Positions 7,331 to 15,702 of a DNA stretch of 64,000 nt are shown one piece after another. The notes beneath the pieces are model-generated. The model made no database searches and was not told the origin of the DNA. It was given only the letters and a program-made list of their open reading frames with translations. Source of the DNA: a virus; IMG/VR virus record IMGVR_UViG_3300049491_000955, positions 18,082 through 82,081 of that record; one strand, given 5' to 3'. The translations under genes were made by a program, and so were the position numbers. Every line of letters starts with the position of its first letter. The first letter of the stretch is position 1.

Positions 7331-7469
7331 CAAAAAGTGGGCAGTAAAGCGGATTACAATTAATCTAGCAGCAGTTGAATCAAAACTTCTTGAAGATTAT
7401 TGTGTTAAAACAGGTAGACCTGCATCAGATGTGATACGAGAATTGATTAGAGATTTACCAAAACTTTAA
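7323..7469 (+). CDS. Small ribbon-helix-helix (CopG-like) regulator
   Basis: The ATG at 7323 overlaps the end of the methyltransferase frame. The 48-residue product has the ribbon-helix-helix pattern: KRITINLAAVESKLLEDYC, then KTGRPASDVIRELIRDL, with a beta strand and two helices. It probably binds DNA as a dimer and may regulate the methyltransferase operon. A terminator follows directly. Confidence 0.65.
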   Translation: MTNKKWAVKRITINLAAVESKLLEDYCVKTGRPASDVIRELIRDLPKL

Positions 7470-7475
7470 GAGAGC

Positions 7476-7500
7476 AAAGCCGCTAAATGGCGGCTTTTAT
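7476..7500 (+). terminator. Bidirectional terminator
   Basis: AAAGCCGC pairs with GCGGCTTT around a short loop. It serves the convergent methyltransferase operon and the HTH gene. Confidence 0.75.
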
Positions 7501-7757
7501 TTTGGAAGTAAATAGTTCATGTTGCATCCTAAAGCTTCGGCGATCGCTTCAATCTCGCTATACTTTATGGAATTGCGTCGTGTTTTGTCATACCAAAGAA
7601 TTTCAATACTTCTTAATACTGCGGCACTTACATTAAGTTTTTTTGCTAAATCTTCCCTAGAAATTCCTGCTTGTTCTCTGGCAACAAAAACATGCAATCC
7701 AATCTTCTCTTCTTCGGTTAGATTTTCGTAAGCATTGGGATTAAATAAAGGTGTCAT
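7497..7757 (-). CDS. XRE-family helix-turn-helix regulator
   Basis: An 86-residue protein with one HTH domain: EKIGLHVFVAREQAGISRE, DLAKKLNVSAAVLRSIE and EIEAIAEALGCNMNYLLPK match the five-helix Cro/CI layout. The upstream region (7780-7840) contains repeated TTTTCGCA motifs and an inverted GCGCAAAAC, which are candidate operators. It stands just before the virion operon and may control it or lysogeny; this is inference. Confidence 0.75.
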   Translation of the reverse strand: MTPLFNPNAYENLTEEEKIGLHVFVAREQAGISREDLAKKLNVSAAVLRSIEILWYDKTRRNSIKYSEIEAIAEALGCNMNYLLPK

Positions 7758-7874
7758 TCTTCTTTAATTTCATTTTTACGATTTTCGCATTATTTTAGAG
7801 TTTTCGCAATATATTACGTTGAGCGCAAAACAAATAATTCAAATTAAGACTTAAAAACATCGACATGTTAACGT

Positions 7875-9074
7875 GTGAATGTATTAAGTGTTTGTGCTAT
7901 GTCTAAGCTTTTGTCCTCCAGCCAAAAAGACAATGATCAGCTAAGTTTTTTAACTCGTTTTTTGCCAGCAAATGAATTACTGGTGAATAAAGAGAAGAGA
8001 GAAGTTAGTTTTTCTTTTTCGTCTAGACGCCCTGTTGAACGGTGGATGTGGTCAGATGAATTGCCAGAAGGAGCGAGCAGTATCTTTGACGAAATTCTTT
8101 CTCATGACTCTAAATCTTGGGATGTAGAAAGAGTCAAAAACGGTGTCTGTCCTTTTCTCAAAAACCACAATCGGAATGACAAATTAGGACAGGTAAAAAC
8201 TGTCTCTTTTGATGGGGAGAAAGGGGTCGCAACCGTGAAGCTTCGTCAGACTAAAGAGGCTGACCAACTTCTATTGGACATAGAGGATGGAATTGCTGGT
8301 GGAATTAGCTTTGGATATATAGCGAAAGAATACAAGGTATTGTCTCCAGCGGAATACCAAGAAGATAAATACGGTTATCCTATTTTAAAGAAGAAAGCCG
8401 TTCTAGAAGCGATGCAAATCACCTTGCTAGAAGTATCTGCTGAGGAAATTCCCGCAGATCCTAGCGTAGGATTTGGCAAAGTAGAAAACTCAAAAGTACT
8501 TCTAAGATCAATTGAGCTTAACGGTGATCCAAATTTTATTGTAAAAGGGAACGAGATAAAGGTGAATGAACTAGAAAAAGCTTTAGCTGATTTGGCGCAC
8601 TCTAATCAAAAAATTGATAGTTTAACTATTGAACATACTCGCGCAACTAATCAGGTAAATGAATTGACTCGCCAGCTCGGAGAGAAAGATGCAAAACTTT
8701 CTGAGCAAGCTGCACAGCTAGCAACTTATCAAAAAAGAGATTTGATAACAACTAAGTATTATAGTTTGCGCTCTAAGGCAGAAGAGTTAAATTCTTCCGC
8801 CAAGCTGTCTAAGGCTGAATTCGATGAATTGTTTACGGAGTCTCCATCCGCAGACATAGAGATTCACTTGAAGTCTGAAGAAGACAAGCTGGGATACATT
8901 TCGTTTCACTTAGGATTGCTTGAAAAAAGAACTCCTTTATTAAATACTCAAGCTTCTTTGGCAAAAGAGCCAATAAAAACAGAGAGACAAAACATGCCAG
9001 AGAGGGCGACAGAAGATGATGACGAGAAAGCACAAAGGCTTTTTAACTTAGCTCGTTCTCAACCCATAAGCTAA
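7875..9074 (+). CDS. Prohead protease with C-terminal scaffold-like coiled coil
   Basis: Residues ~20-210 match the HK97-type prohead (S78) protease: FSSRRPVERWMWSDELPEG, VCPFLKNHNRNDKLGQV (likely catalytic H) and DIEDGIAGGISFGYIAKEY (likely catalytic S in the ISFGY context), then AMQITLLEVSAEEIPADPSVGF. The C-terminal ~180 residues contain a long coiled coil (NELEKALADLAHSNQ to YQKRD), as in fused protease-scaffold proteins. It would guide capsid assembly and then cleave itself and other head proteins. The frame opens at a GTG (7875); the ATG at 7899 (MSKLLSSSQ) is an equally good start. Confidence 0.85.
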   Translation: MNVLSVCAMSKLLSSSQKDNDQLSFLTRFLPANELLVNKEKREVSFSFSSRRPVERWMWSDELPEGASSIFDEILSHDSKSWDVERVKNGVCPFLKNHNRNDKLGQVKTVSFDGEKGVATVKLRQTKEADQLLLDIEDGIAGGISFGYIAKEYKVLSPAEYQEDKYGYPILKKKAVLEAMQITLLEVSAEEIPADPSVGFGKVENSKVLLRSIELNGDPNFIVKGNEIKVNELEKALADLAHSNQKIDSLTIEHTRATNQVNELTRQLGEKDAKLSEQAAQLATYQKRDLITTKYYSLRSKAEELNSSAKLSKAEFDELFTESPSADIEIHLKSEEDKLGYISFHLGLLEKRTPLLNTQASLAKEPIKTERQNMPERATEDDDEKAQRLFNLARSQPIS

Positions 9075-9110
9075 GTAACTAAAAACATTTTTAAGGAGAG
9101 TATTTGGAAA

Positions 9111-10049
9111 ATGACAATGAGACGTGAAGTTTATACTTACGACGATGAATTGATGGGATTTTTCCCAGTAATGGCTCGTCGGACGGCTGAAGCTACTAGA
9201 TATCTTCAGCTAGATCAAGCTTTCACTACTTCTAGCGCCGGAGCAATTAGAGGTGTTGTTAAAGTTTTTGCGCCGGGCTTTTTTGCTGGTTCTATTCCCG
9301 GATCCACAAGATTTCGTTTACTGCCAAGAACTTTTGCAGCGGCTGCTTTAGCTGCTGCCGCAACTAGCTTGACCGTAAAGTTCAACACCGCAGGTATATT
9401 TATTCCCGGTGATATACTTTCAATCATTCCTCCCTCAGGACGAGTAAATATTCAATCTGCCACGACTGGCTGGGCGATCGCAGATACAGTCACAGTTACC
9501 ATAAACGCAATTCCCGTAGTTTATACTTTAGTTCCTGCTGACATTGGTGGTTCTCTTGCAGCTACTAACCAACTTGTTGCGGATAAAGTATTAGCTGCTA
9601 TTAAGAGTAATCCATACGTTGGGCGACGTGTTGATGGACGAACTGTAGTAGGTGCGGCCGGTTCTGTTGACATTGTTTTTTGGTCACTTGATTTCGCAAC
9701 AAACTACTCTGTTGCTGCCGCAGATACAGGCGCAAATGGTACGGCTACTGCGCCTGCTGCAAGCTTCGTTCCCTTAACAACTATTGGAACTATTTCAGCC
9801 GTTAACACTACTACTAATGTTCTGACTATTAGCGCTGCCGCTGTTTCGGTTCCCAATGGTTTTCCAATCGGTGTCGCCACAAGTTTTCCTGCTGATTTGG
9901 GGTTACTTTCGCCCGGTCAACCGATTGATTTACTATTTCGTGAGTCTCAAAACTATGCAGCGTATACAGAGATCATAGCTTACAGAAATAGACTACCTTA
10001 CTTTGATGGTGAACTAGCTTTATTGTTCCCAGAAATTACTTTGGTTTAA
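9111..10049 (+). CDS. Virion structural protein, possible capsid decoration
   Basis: A 312-residue Ala/Thr/Val-rich beta-type protein lies between the prohead protease and the major capsid gene, where lambda-like phages encode a decoration protein. An SD-like GGAG lies 20 bases upstream, with a shorter A-rich gap before the ATG. Features include TVTINAIPVVYTLVPADIGG and an internal TTIGTISAVNTTTNVLTISAA repeat-like strand pair, as in phage Ig-like or adhesive modules. There is no specific family match; the decoration role is inferred from position. Confidence 0.65.
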   Translation: MTMRREVYTYDDELMGFFPVMARRTAEATRYLQLDQAFTTSSAGAIRGVVKVFAPGFFAGSIPGSTRFRLLPRTFAAAALAAAATSLTVKFNTAGIFIPGDILSIIPPSGRVNIQSATTGWAIADTVTVTINAIPVVYTLVPADIGGSLAATNQLVADKVLAAIKSNPYVGRRVDGRTVVGAAGSVDIVFWSLDFATNYSVAAADTGANGTATAPAASFVPLTTIGTISAVNTTTNVLTISAAAVSVPNGFPIGVATSFPADLGLLSPGQPIDLLFRESQNYAAYTEIIAYRNRLPYFDGELALLFPEITLV

Positions 10050-10079
10050 TTCAAATTTAATTAGTATCTTTATTGTGCC

Positions 10080-11249
10080 ATGCCTAGTGTAGTTGAACTG
10101 ATTAATGCAAGTATGCCGACTATTAAAAAGTCGGTGGATCTTACACTTTCTTCTTTAAGTAGTACCGGAGAATTGATCGTTGACGGTAATCCGGATCCAG
10201 CGTTAAATAGATTTTTCCCTTTTGTCAATTACGATGACGATGTTTTAGCAATGCTAAAATTTCGGACATACAAACCGACACTAGGTTATGTTGTCGCGAC
10301 AGATGGCGAAGTTCCTGTTGATCGGGAAAGAGTAACTATCAGCCAAGAACTCTTTGGTAATTTCAAGCTAGCAAAGTCTAGAATGATTACTGAAGAAGAT
10401 ATGAACGTTGCTAGACGTGCTGAAATGTTGGCTCTTTCCGGTTCTTTGCAAGCAGCCGAAAAGATTCGGGATACTTTCTTAGCGATTCCCTCTCAGTTAA
10501 CTCAGGGAGTTTTAAACCTTCATACTGTTTTGACGATTCAAACAGCATGTGTAGGATTCTGTAATTACCTTGATCCAACGTCAGGTATTACCGCAAACCT
10601 TTCTTACACTCAACAAATTCCTGCTGGTAATTTTGCGCCAACACTAACAGGAAATGCTCGTTGGTCACAATGGACTACTGCTACAGGGATTGATGATATT
10701 GTCAATCACATGAATGCTATCTACACCAATATAAGGCGATTTCTGCCTTATATTGTAATGTCCAGAACTGAAGCTAATAATTTAAGAAATCAGACTTCCA
10801 CTAAAGACATTGTTTACAGAGCAAAAGGAATGATTACTGAGGTCGGTACTCAATCCATCCCAGCAATGACTAATCTAGAGCCTCCAACATTAAGCGAAAT
10901 TGGAGACGTTATAGGCAAGCGATTATTAGCAGGTGGCGGACAGCAAGGAACTGTAGAAATCATCGTTACCGATGCTGTTTACTTTGTTCGTGGCGCGGGT
11001 ATTCTTGGTACTCAAACTCTTTCTTATGTTCCTCCTGGATATTATTTTTTTGCAAGTGATGCTTATATTGAGCGCGCTATTGTTCCAACTGCATCTAATA
11101 ACTATGCAGGCGGACTGGTAACTAGCACAGAAGTACTAAAGAAAGAACCTCCTCAAGAATCAGTAACGGTTGCTGGTAGAGGCTTTCCTTTAGTTCCCGA
11201 TCCTCGTCTAATAGCTTCTAGAAACGTTGAGAATACTGCTCTAGTTTAA
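10080..11249 (+). CDS. Major capsid protein, lambda gpE-like
   Basis: The 389-residue protein resembles the lambda gpE branch of HK97-fold capsid proteins: an N-terminal arm, FFPFVNYDDDVLAMLKFRTYKP, an E-loop-like region with DGEVPVDRERVTISQE, the W-x-T region RWSQWTTATGIDDIVNHMNAIY and the conserved YIVMSRTEANNLRNQ strand-helix. The C-terminal part includes the PPGYYFFASDAYIERAIVPTA beta region. It follows the protease and candidate decoration genes in the usual head-gene order. It forms the icosahedral shell. Confidence 0.85.
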   Translation: MPSVVELINASMPTIKKSVDLTLSSLSSTGELIVDGNPDPALNRFFPFVNYDDDVLAMLKFRTYKPTLGYVVATDGEVPVDRERVTISQELFGNFKLAKSRMITEEDMNVARRAEMLALSGSLQAAEKIRDTFLAIPSQLTQGVLNLHTVLTIQTACVGFCNYLDPTSGITANLSYTQQIPAGNFAPTLTGNARWSQWTTATGIDDIVNHMNAIYTNIRRFLPYIVMSRTEANNLRNQTSTKDIVYRAKGMITEVGTQSIPAMTNLEPPTLSEIGDVIGKRLLAGGGQQGTVEIIVTDAVYFVRGAGILGTQTLSYVPPGYYFFASDAYIERAIVPTASNNYAGGLVTSTEVLKKEPPQESVTVAGRGFPLVPDPRLIASRNVENTALV

Positions 11250-11687
11250 CTACCAAGGTAAAGTATTTTCACCTCTTCTTCCTACATAAGAAGTGCCATT
11301 GTAGTAGTTATTGACTGGCGGCTTCTCTTCTGCTGTTCCTGTAATCATTTTTAAAAGTCTCAAGTATTCTGCCCCGTATCGAGTCGAAGCATAATCGCTA
11401 GAACTATTTGATGATTTAAATTGTTCCTGATATTCAACTTCGTAGCGATCGTCTTGAACTTCTATTCTTTTTACTGACCCTGAAGAGAAGCTTGAACCGT
11501 CAGAAGAAACATAAGGGGAAGACAAGCAAATTTTGTGAGCAACTAACAATTCTGTTGCTATTTCCACTAAAGTTCCCCATTGATATCGAGCTACTTCAAT
11601 TGTTGCATCTGGTAAGAAAGCTTCAAACCTAACGGCTTCATTTTTTAATTCTGGATATTTAATTGCAAAACTTTGAAAGGTAATCAT
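11250..11687 (-). CDS. Head-tail connector-like protein (DUF4054-type) on the opposite strand
   Basis: MITFQSFAIKYPELKNEAVRFEAFLPDATIEV, then WGTLVEIATELLVAHKICL fits the helical head-completion/adaptor pattern (DUF4054, gp6-like), usually found directly after the capsid gene. Here it is in that place but inverted. The stop lies directly against the capsid stop. The start codon (CAT at 11685-11687) overlaps the ATG of the divergent neighbour in one CATG. A longer frame from TTG at 11717 is unlikely. No strong minus-strand promoter is evident. The C-terminal ~60 residues are Ser-rich and ordinary. Confidence 0.65.
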   Translation of the reverse strand: MITFQSFAIKYPELKNEAVRFEAFLPDATIEVARYQWGTLVEIATELLVAHKICLSSPYVSSDGSSFSSGSVKRIEVQDDRYEVEYQEQFKSSNSSSDYASTRYGAEYLRLLKMITGTAEEKPPVNNYYNGTSYVGRRGENTLPW

Positions 11688-12126
11688 GATTGAAGATTTA
11701 ATAAACTCTACTATCAAGAATATACCTGATCCTTATTTCAGTGATCCAAATTTATCCTTGACTTTTAAAGTTGGCAACGGAATTTTTTTAGAAGACGAAT
11801 CAGGCAATCAAGTTGAGCAAACTTTCTCTTATGTTGTTCTTGCAAGTGTTACTACAGATGCAAGCAACAAAGAATATGAAATGCCTGGACAAATTGGGCT
11901 AGATTCTCTAGTTCTTTGCGGCAGATGCGTTAACCCCAAGCTACTTCCACCTGGACTTGTTAACAAAGAAAAATTTGCCATTGCTACGCTGACAGATTTA
12001 GCTTCTGGACAAGTTCAAACAGGAGTTTTTACTTTTATTCCTGTTGTTCAACAAAGATTTGAAGCTTTTACCAACCACATGGGAACAGCAATAAAAGGAT
12101 ACTTTAGTACCACGGCAAGAGTGTAA
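11686..12126 (+). CDS. Head-tail joining structural protein
   Basis: A 146-residue beta-rich protein with an AAAGG ribosome site 7 nt before the ATG. The reading LSLTFKVGNGIFLEDESGNQV, TFSYVVLASVTTDAS, then GLDSLVLCGRCVNPKLLP suggests a compact barrel. It sits where lambda-like phages encode neck or stopper proteins, and is followed 2 nt later by the gp10-like gene. No family is certain. Confidence 0.6.
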   Translation: MIEDLINSTIKNIPDPYFSDPNLSLTFKVGNGIFLEDESGNQVEQTFSYVVLASVTTDASNKEYEMPGQIGLDSLVLCGRCVNPKLLPPGLVNKEKFAIATLTDLASGQVQTGVFTFIPVVQQRFEAFTNHMGTAIKGYFSTTARV

Positions 12127-12128
12127 GT

Positions 12129-12521
12129 ATGGTCAAAGTTCGATGGAATAACATACAGGTTCCTTCTAAAATTACTGCTATTCTTTCCTGGAATGTTCTT
12201 TACGCTGCCGCTGTTCATGAAGGAGCTACATTTAAATCTGGAACTGAATTACCTTCTCGCCCTTGGATTATCTATTCTGCTCAAGAATACAATTTTTTGG
12301 CTCAGTATAAATATAATTTTATTTACAATAGTTACAATTTCCGCCAAGCTTTTATTAATGTTGCTAACGAATTTGGAGAAGCCTGTCAAGAGTCAATACG
12401 ATCGCCTATTTGGCAATGGAATCGCTTAACTGTAAGACGCAGCGGCGAAGTCGTGACTAGCCCAAGAAATATCGTAGATCTGGGGAATCTATTGGCATCT
12501 TATTCTTTGGAGATTAACTAA
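12129..12521 (+). CDS. HK97 gp10-like head-tail completion protein
   Basis: The segment YAAAVHEGATFKSGTELPSRPWI is typical of the HK97 gp10-like/minor tail family, which has a Y-A-x-x-V-H-E-G signature followed by R-P-W/F. The downstream helix (NFRQAFINVANEFGEACQESIRSPIW) also fits. It probably joins head and tail. It overlaps the next gene by one base (TAATG), so the two are translationally coupled. Confidence 0.65.
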   Translation: MVKVRWNNIQVPSKITAILSWNVLYAAAVHEGATFKSGTELPSRPWIIYSAQEYNFLAQYKYNFIYNSYNFRQAFINVANEFGEACQESIRSPIWQWNRLTVRRSGEVVTSPRNIVDLGNLLASYSLEIN

Positions 12522-12889
12522 TGAATTCCAAAGAGTTGCGTACTTTACTGCTAGGAGTTTTGTCTAATGAATTAGGAGTTTATACAAACAATCAGATATC
12601 TATTTGGGTGTATGGCGCAGACTCTAATCCTCCTTCTTCTAGTAATGGACTTGAATGTTTGATTATGAAGCAGCCTTTAAGCCCTTCAGAATCAATGAGT
12701 GGAGGAATAAAATACAAGCCTCAAATGTGGCAAATTGTTTTGAAAAATTATGTTCCTTCAAATAAACTTGTTACTGCTATATCTAAAATAGAAACTAGAT
12801 TAGTTGTGAAAAATTATCGCTATATGCCAGCATCTAACGATATTATTGAACAAGCGAACCTTTCTGTTTTTAATCCTATAGTTTATTAG
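12521..12889 (+). CDS. Probable tail terminator protein
   Basis: The 122-residue protein has an alpha/beta layout: an N-terminal helix (MNSKELRTLLLGVLSNEL), strands (ISIWVYGAD, LECLIMKQPL, MWQIVLKNY), a helix (NKLVTAISKIETRL) and a final strand pair. That resembles lambda gpU/HK97 gp10-type terminators. It is located just before the tail tube genes. Sequence support alone is weak; position carries the call. Confidence 0.5.
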   Translation: MNSKELRTLLLGVLSNELGVYTNNQISIWVYGADSNPPSSSNGLECLIMKQPLSPSESMSGGIKYKPQMWQIVLKNYVPSNKLVTAISKIETRLVVKNYRYMPASNDIIEQANLSVFNPIVY

Positions 12890-12893
12890 CAAA

Positions 12894-13505
12894 ATGCCTA
12901 CCGTTGCTTTAGAAAGAAATAAAAGTGTTACTACTAATGCATTGAGTGTTGTTGCAAACGCTCAAACTCCAGTAGAAATAGACACTGCTCAAGAAGACGC
13001 AACTTTAATTAGATGGAAACTTGCTTCGATTGATCCAGCCGCCTTCACCGTAGTCTCTAGCGCTGCAAGTGGCAGTACTACTTTGACCACTGCGATCGCT
13101 AATGGATTTGTAAATATTCGCGTAGGTGATCCGGTTTCAGGTACTGGCATTGCTGGCGGCACAACGGTTACCGCAAAAGCAGTTGGTGATCAAAGCTTAA
13201 CTTTAAGTGCTGCAACAACTGCTTTAATTTCCGCTGGGACAATTACTTTTGATCCGCCAGCGATTACGCCAACTCTGATTTTACTCAAAGTAAATTTTTA
13301 CAGAGATCCTGTCAATCCTTCTTTAATGACCGCAGGTGTTACTTTTTATGCCTATGATGGCAGTCTGTTAAATGCTGACGGAACTGATTTAAACGCCACT
13401 AGAACGTTTCCTATGATTACTAGTGTTCCTACTGGATCTCTTTCTGTCATTCCTCTTGACATGGAGGCTTATTATACGGCTATTCGTGTTGCCAAAGCTC
13501 CTTAA
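12894..13505 (+). CDS. Tail-associated structural protein
   Basis: A 203-residue beta-rich protein. The central part (GSTTLTTAIANGFVNIRVGDPVSGTGIAGGTTVTA) resembles the short Ig-like/adhesin insert that decorates many phage structural proteins, including genes in this window. The flanks (IRWKLASIDPAAFTV, LILLKVNFYRDPVNPSLM) are strands. It precedes the tail tube candidate and could be a second tube or decoration protein. The exact role is unknown. Confidence 0.55.
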   Translation: MPTVALERNKSVTTNALSVVANAQTPVEIDTAQEDATLIRWKLASIDPAAFTVVSSAASGSTTLTTAIANGFVNIRVGDPVSGTGIAGGTTVTAKAVGDQSLTLSAATTALISAGTITFDPPAITPTLILLKVNFYRDPVNPSLMTAGVTFYAYDGSLLNADGTDLNATRTFPMITSVPTGSLSVIPLDMEAYYTAIRVAKAP

Positions 13506-13542
13506 TCTTTTTTCAATTCTTTTCTTTTTTTAGGTAAAAACA

Positions 13543-14238
13543 ATGCCAAGACCTGTAGGTGAAATTACTCTTTTAAACTTTGGTTTAGACTTACTGCTAT
13601 TACCTAGGGGTAGCCGAACAGTCACCAGAAAAACTATTACAATGGCAGTTGCGGCAGCGGCTGGCGCAACATCAGTTACTCTGACTGCAAACGTTTCTAC
13701 TGTTATAAAATCTGGATCTTCTCTTTCTTTTGTTGCTCCTTCTGCTGCTATTGATAGGCAGCAAATATTGTTTACAGAAGATGTTACGGTTCTTACTACT
13801 AACACTGTCGCCCTTGTTGCGTCTGTTCAGCGTCCCGTTGCTCTAAATAGTACAGCTTCATTTGTTGATGGCTCTAGAGCCTTATTTGGTGTCCAAGGAT
13901 TTGAACTACAGCAACAAGATACGACTGTAGACACTACTAACACTCAATCTGGCTCTGGCACGGAAATGGCAATGATTCGGGCAGCCCGAACATTTCAGAT
14001 GAGTGGCATTGAAATTCCTTACGATTTACAATTGCAGGAAGTTAAGAAAATTTGTCGCGACCCTGGTTTTTTTGGTAGAGAATTTTTTGCTACGTTAGTT
14101 TATCCTGACGGAGAAACTTTTGAAGGTGCTGTAAAAACTACAAACTTCTCTCAGCCAGGTAACCAGAATGAAGTAAAACGTTATTCTTTCCAGATGGCAC
14201 TTCAGGGTGATCCAATCTGGCGTCCTTCCTACTTCTAA
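13543..14238 (+). CDS. Probable major tail tube protein
   Basis: The 231-residue protein ends in the pattern typical of tail tube proteins: REFFATLVYPDGETFEGAVKTTNFSQPGNQNEVKRYSFQMALQGDP. An inserted Ala/Thr-rich module (MAVAAAAGATSVTLTANVSTVI) near the start matches similar modules in the neighbouring genes. It stands upstream of the G/GT chaperones, as expected for a major tail protein. Confidence 0.65.
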   Translation: MPRPVGEITLLNFGLDLLLLPRGSRTVTRKTITMAVAAAAGATSVTLTANVSTVIKSGSSLSFVAPSAAIDRQQILFTEDVTVLTTNTVALVASVQRPVALNSTASFVDGSRALFGVQGFELQQQDTTVDTTNTQSGSGTEMAMIRAARTFQMSGIEIPYDLQLQEVKKICRDPGFFGREFFATLVYPDGETFEGAVKTTNFSQPGNQNEVKRYSFQMALQGDPIWRPSYF

Positions 14239-14240
14239 TA

Positions 14241-14477
14241 ATGTTTGATTATTTAGTAGACTCGACAGGCTTGTTAGTCTGTCTTGTTAATTGTCGCATC
14301 GCAGGAAACACAATTTTTTGCGGTGCGACTGTTTTTAAAGGTGGCATTTCCGGCACAATTAAAGTGTACAATGGCACTACAGAGTTTAAAATAGAATTGC
14401 CAGATAGTCTTTTATCTGTTGCCAATTATCAAGCTCGATCCAGTATCAATGATGATTTAGAAGTGAAAATATGCTGA
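14241..14477 (+). CDS. Small hypothetical tail-operon protein
   Basis: A 78-residue beta-rich protein (LLVCLVNCRIAGNTIFCGATVFKGGISGTIKVYNGTTEFKIEL) starting 2 nt after the tail tube gene and overlapping the chaperone start by 7 nt. Three cysteines lie in the first half. No family is recognised. Confidence 0.55.
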   Translation: MFDYLVDSTGLLVCLVNCRIAGNTIFCGATVFKGGISGTIKVYNGTTEFKIELPDSLLSVANYQARSSINDDLEVKIC

Positions 14478-15409
14478 AACCTGCCAACAGAAAGAAATTT
14501 CAAAGATTAGAAATAGTTTCCGTAGGAAATGAAGATTTAGGTTATTTTTATTTTGCAAAGTTAGGCTACATAAAAGCTGGCGAAAGAGATCAATTAGCTG
14601 AATTTGAAGCCGCTAGACAAGAATCAACTTTTGCTTTAGATTCTTTAGTCAGTGCAATCTGCAAAGATAAAGGTATCTCTCGCCAAGAAGCTTCAGATCT
14701 AGTCTTTGGTAAGAAGTTAGAAGACGGATCAGAAATAGCTCCTCTTCCTATTTCAGATCTATATGCTCAATACCCCGCTCAAACTGGTAAATTCTTAAAG
14801 CAAGCTAGCAGTCAAAAGCAAAAAAGCATAGTAGCTACTTTGTTTATCAAAGGCTATTACTCCGACACTGCCGATGGGGTCAAGTTTATCAAAGGTCGGT
14901 CAGCCAAGCCTGTAACTTTGGCAAAACCCGCCAAAATGAACGACAAAAAGATTTTAATTGAGCCAAATTTCTTTTACATTCACGATGGTCAAGAAATTAA
15001 ATTTGGCGATGTATTAGTAACTGTTAACGGTAACTACCGAATTGCTGAAGAAGATACGCCGCTTCCTATTGACGTAAGTGCAATCGCACAAGATCTTCCC
15101 GCAGGCGAAGTTGGCTTTCTTTATTCATCTTTGTCTCAATCCTATATTCTTGGTGAAGAAAATTGGAGCGATTCAGACACTTGTGAACAAGATCCACAAA
15201 TGATTGATTTGATTTTTGAATTTTATCAGAATGAGCAATCAGGCTGGATTAAAAATTTGGGGGAGACTCCCGACAAGACGACATCAGAGACACCTCCGAC
15301 GGAGATTCAACCTCAGCTATCACCAGTATTGATTGGCGAAAAATCTACTGGCGAATCCAAGGATATCGAATTGCCGATCCTCGTTTCTACTGCTGGGAAA
15401 AATTCTTAG
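14471..15409 (+). CDS. Tail assembly chaperone, short form (lambda G-like)
   Basis: A 312-residue protein directly before the continuation frame of the frameshift product. The N-terminal ~200 residues are globular (RLEIVSVGNEDLGYFYFAKLGY, then QESTFALDSLVSAICKDKGISRQEASDLVFG). The C-terminus is Pro/Thr-rich. The frame stops at 15407-15409. Downstream sequence in the -1 frame stays open for about 150 codons and reads as a normal protein, so this is the unshifted product of a G/GT-type pair. In lambda these chaperones wrap the tape-measure protein during tail assembly; here that gene is 6.6 kb downstream. Confidence 0.75.
   Translation: MLKPANRKKFQRLEIVSVGNEDLGYFYFAKLGYIKAGERDQLAEFEAARQESTFALDSLVSAICKDKGISRQEASDLVFGKKLEDGSEIAPLPISDLYAQYPAQTGKFLKQASSQKQKSIVATLFIKGYYSDTADGVKFIKGRSAKPVTLAKPAKMNDKKILIEPNFFYIHDGQEIKFGDVLVTVNGNYRIAEEDTPLPIDVSAIAQDLPAGEVGFLYSSLSQSYILGEENWSDSDTCEQDPQMIDLIFEFYQNEQSGWIKNLGETPDKTTSETPPTEIQPQLSPVLIGEKSTGESKDIELPILVSTAGKNS
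15253..15262 (+). promoter_or_regulatory. Programmed -1 frameshift site
   Basis: Two overlapping X-XXY-YYZ heptamers lie in the correct phase for the chaperone frame: A-AAT-TTG (15253-15259) and T-TTG-GGG (15256-15262). The first begins immediately after the stop codon that bounds the -1 frame. The downstream GC-richer stretch could pair with itself, but no clear pseudoknot was worked out. Confidence 0.7.
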
Positions 15410-15702
15410 AGCAACCAGACTGGCTTATCATTGAGTGTCTTGAAGAGCTAGAGAAACAGAAGCAAGAAGATGCCAACCTTGCTTCTTACACTCATGCAAT
15501 TGGTTGGACACGATTATTCAATGGTTTTGGCGACAAAGATAAACCTTCTGACCCTGTAGACTTACTTCCTTTTCGAGAGGCTGCTAAGAAAGCTAAAGAA
15601 GAAAAACCTGTTACATCTCGTACCAAACAAATCATTCTAGAATTGATGAATAGCCCTAAGATCTCGCCTCACATCACCGCCTCTTTAGCTATGCTACTCT
15701 GA
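15253..15702 (+). CDS. T-domain of the frameshifted tail assembly chaperone (GT-like)
   Basis: Frame -1 relative to the short chaperone opens right after a TAA at 15250-15252 and reads to TGA at 15700-15702. It contains DWRKIYWRIQGYRIADPRFYCWEKFLEQPDWLIIECLEELEKQKQEDANL and an IGWTRLFNGFG segment, with no start codon of its own near the beginning. The fusion produced by slippage at 15253-15262 would be about 410 residues. This is the layout expected of phage GT proteins, whose T domain binds tail tube subunits. Confidence 0.75.
   Translation, partial: KFGGDSRQDDIRDTSDGDSTSAITSIDWRKIYWRIQGYRIADPRFYCWEKFLEQPDWLIIECLEELEKQKQEDANLASYTHAIGWTRLFNGFGDKDKPSDPVDLLPFREAAKKAKEEKPVTSRTKQIILELMNSPKISPHITASLAMLL

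Noticed and set aside
9215-9427. Minus-strand frame inside the structural gene
   Set aside because: It is the mirror of Ala-rich codons in the plus-strand gene.
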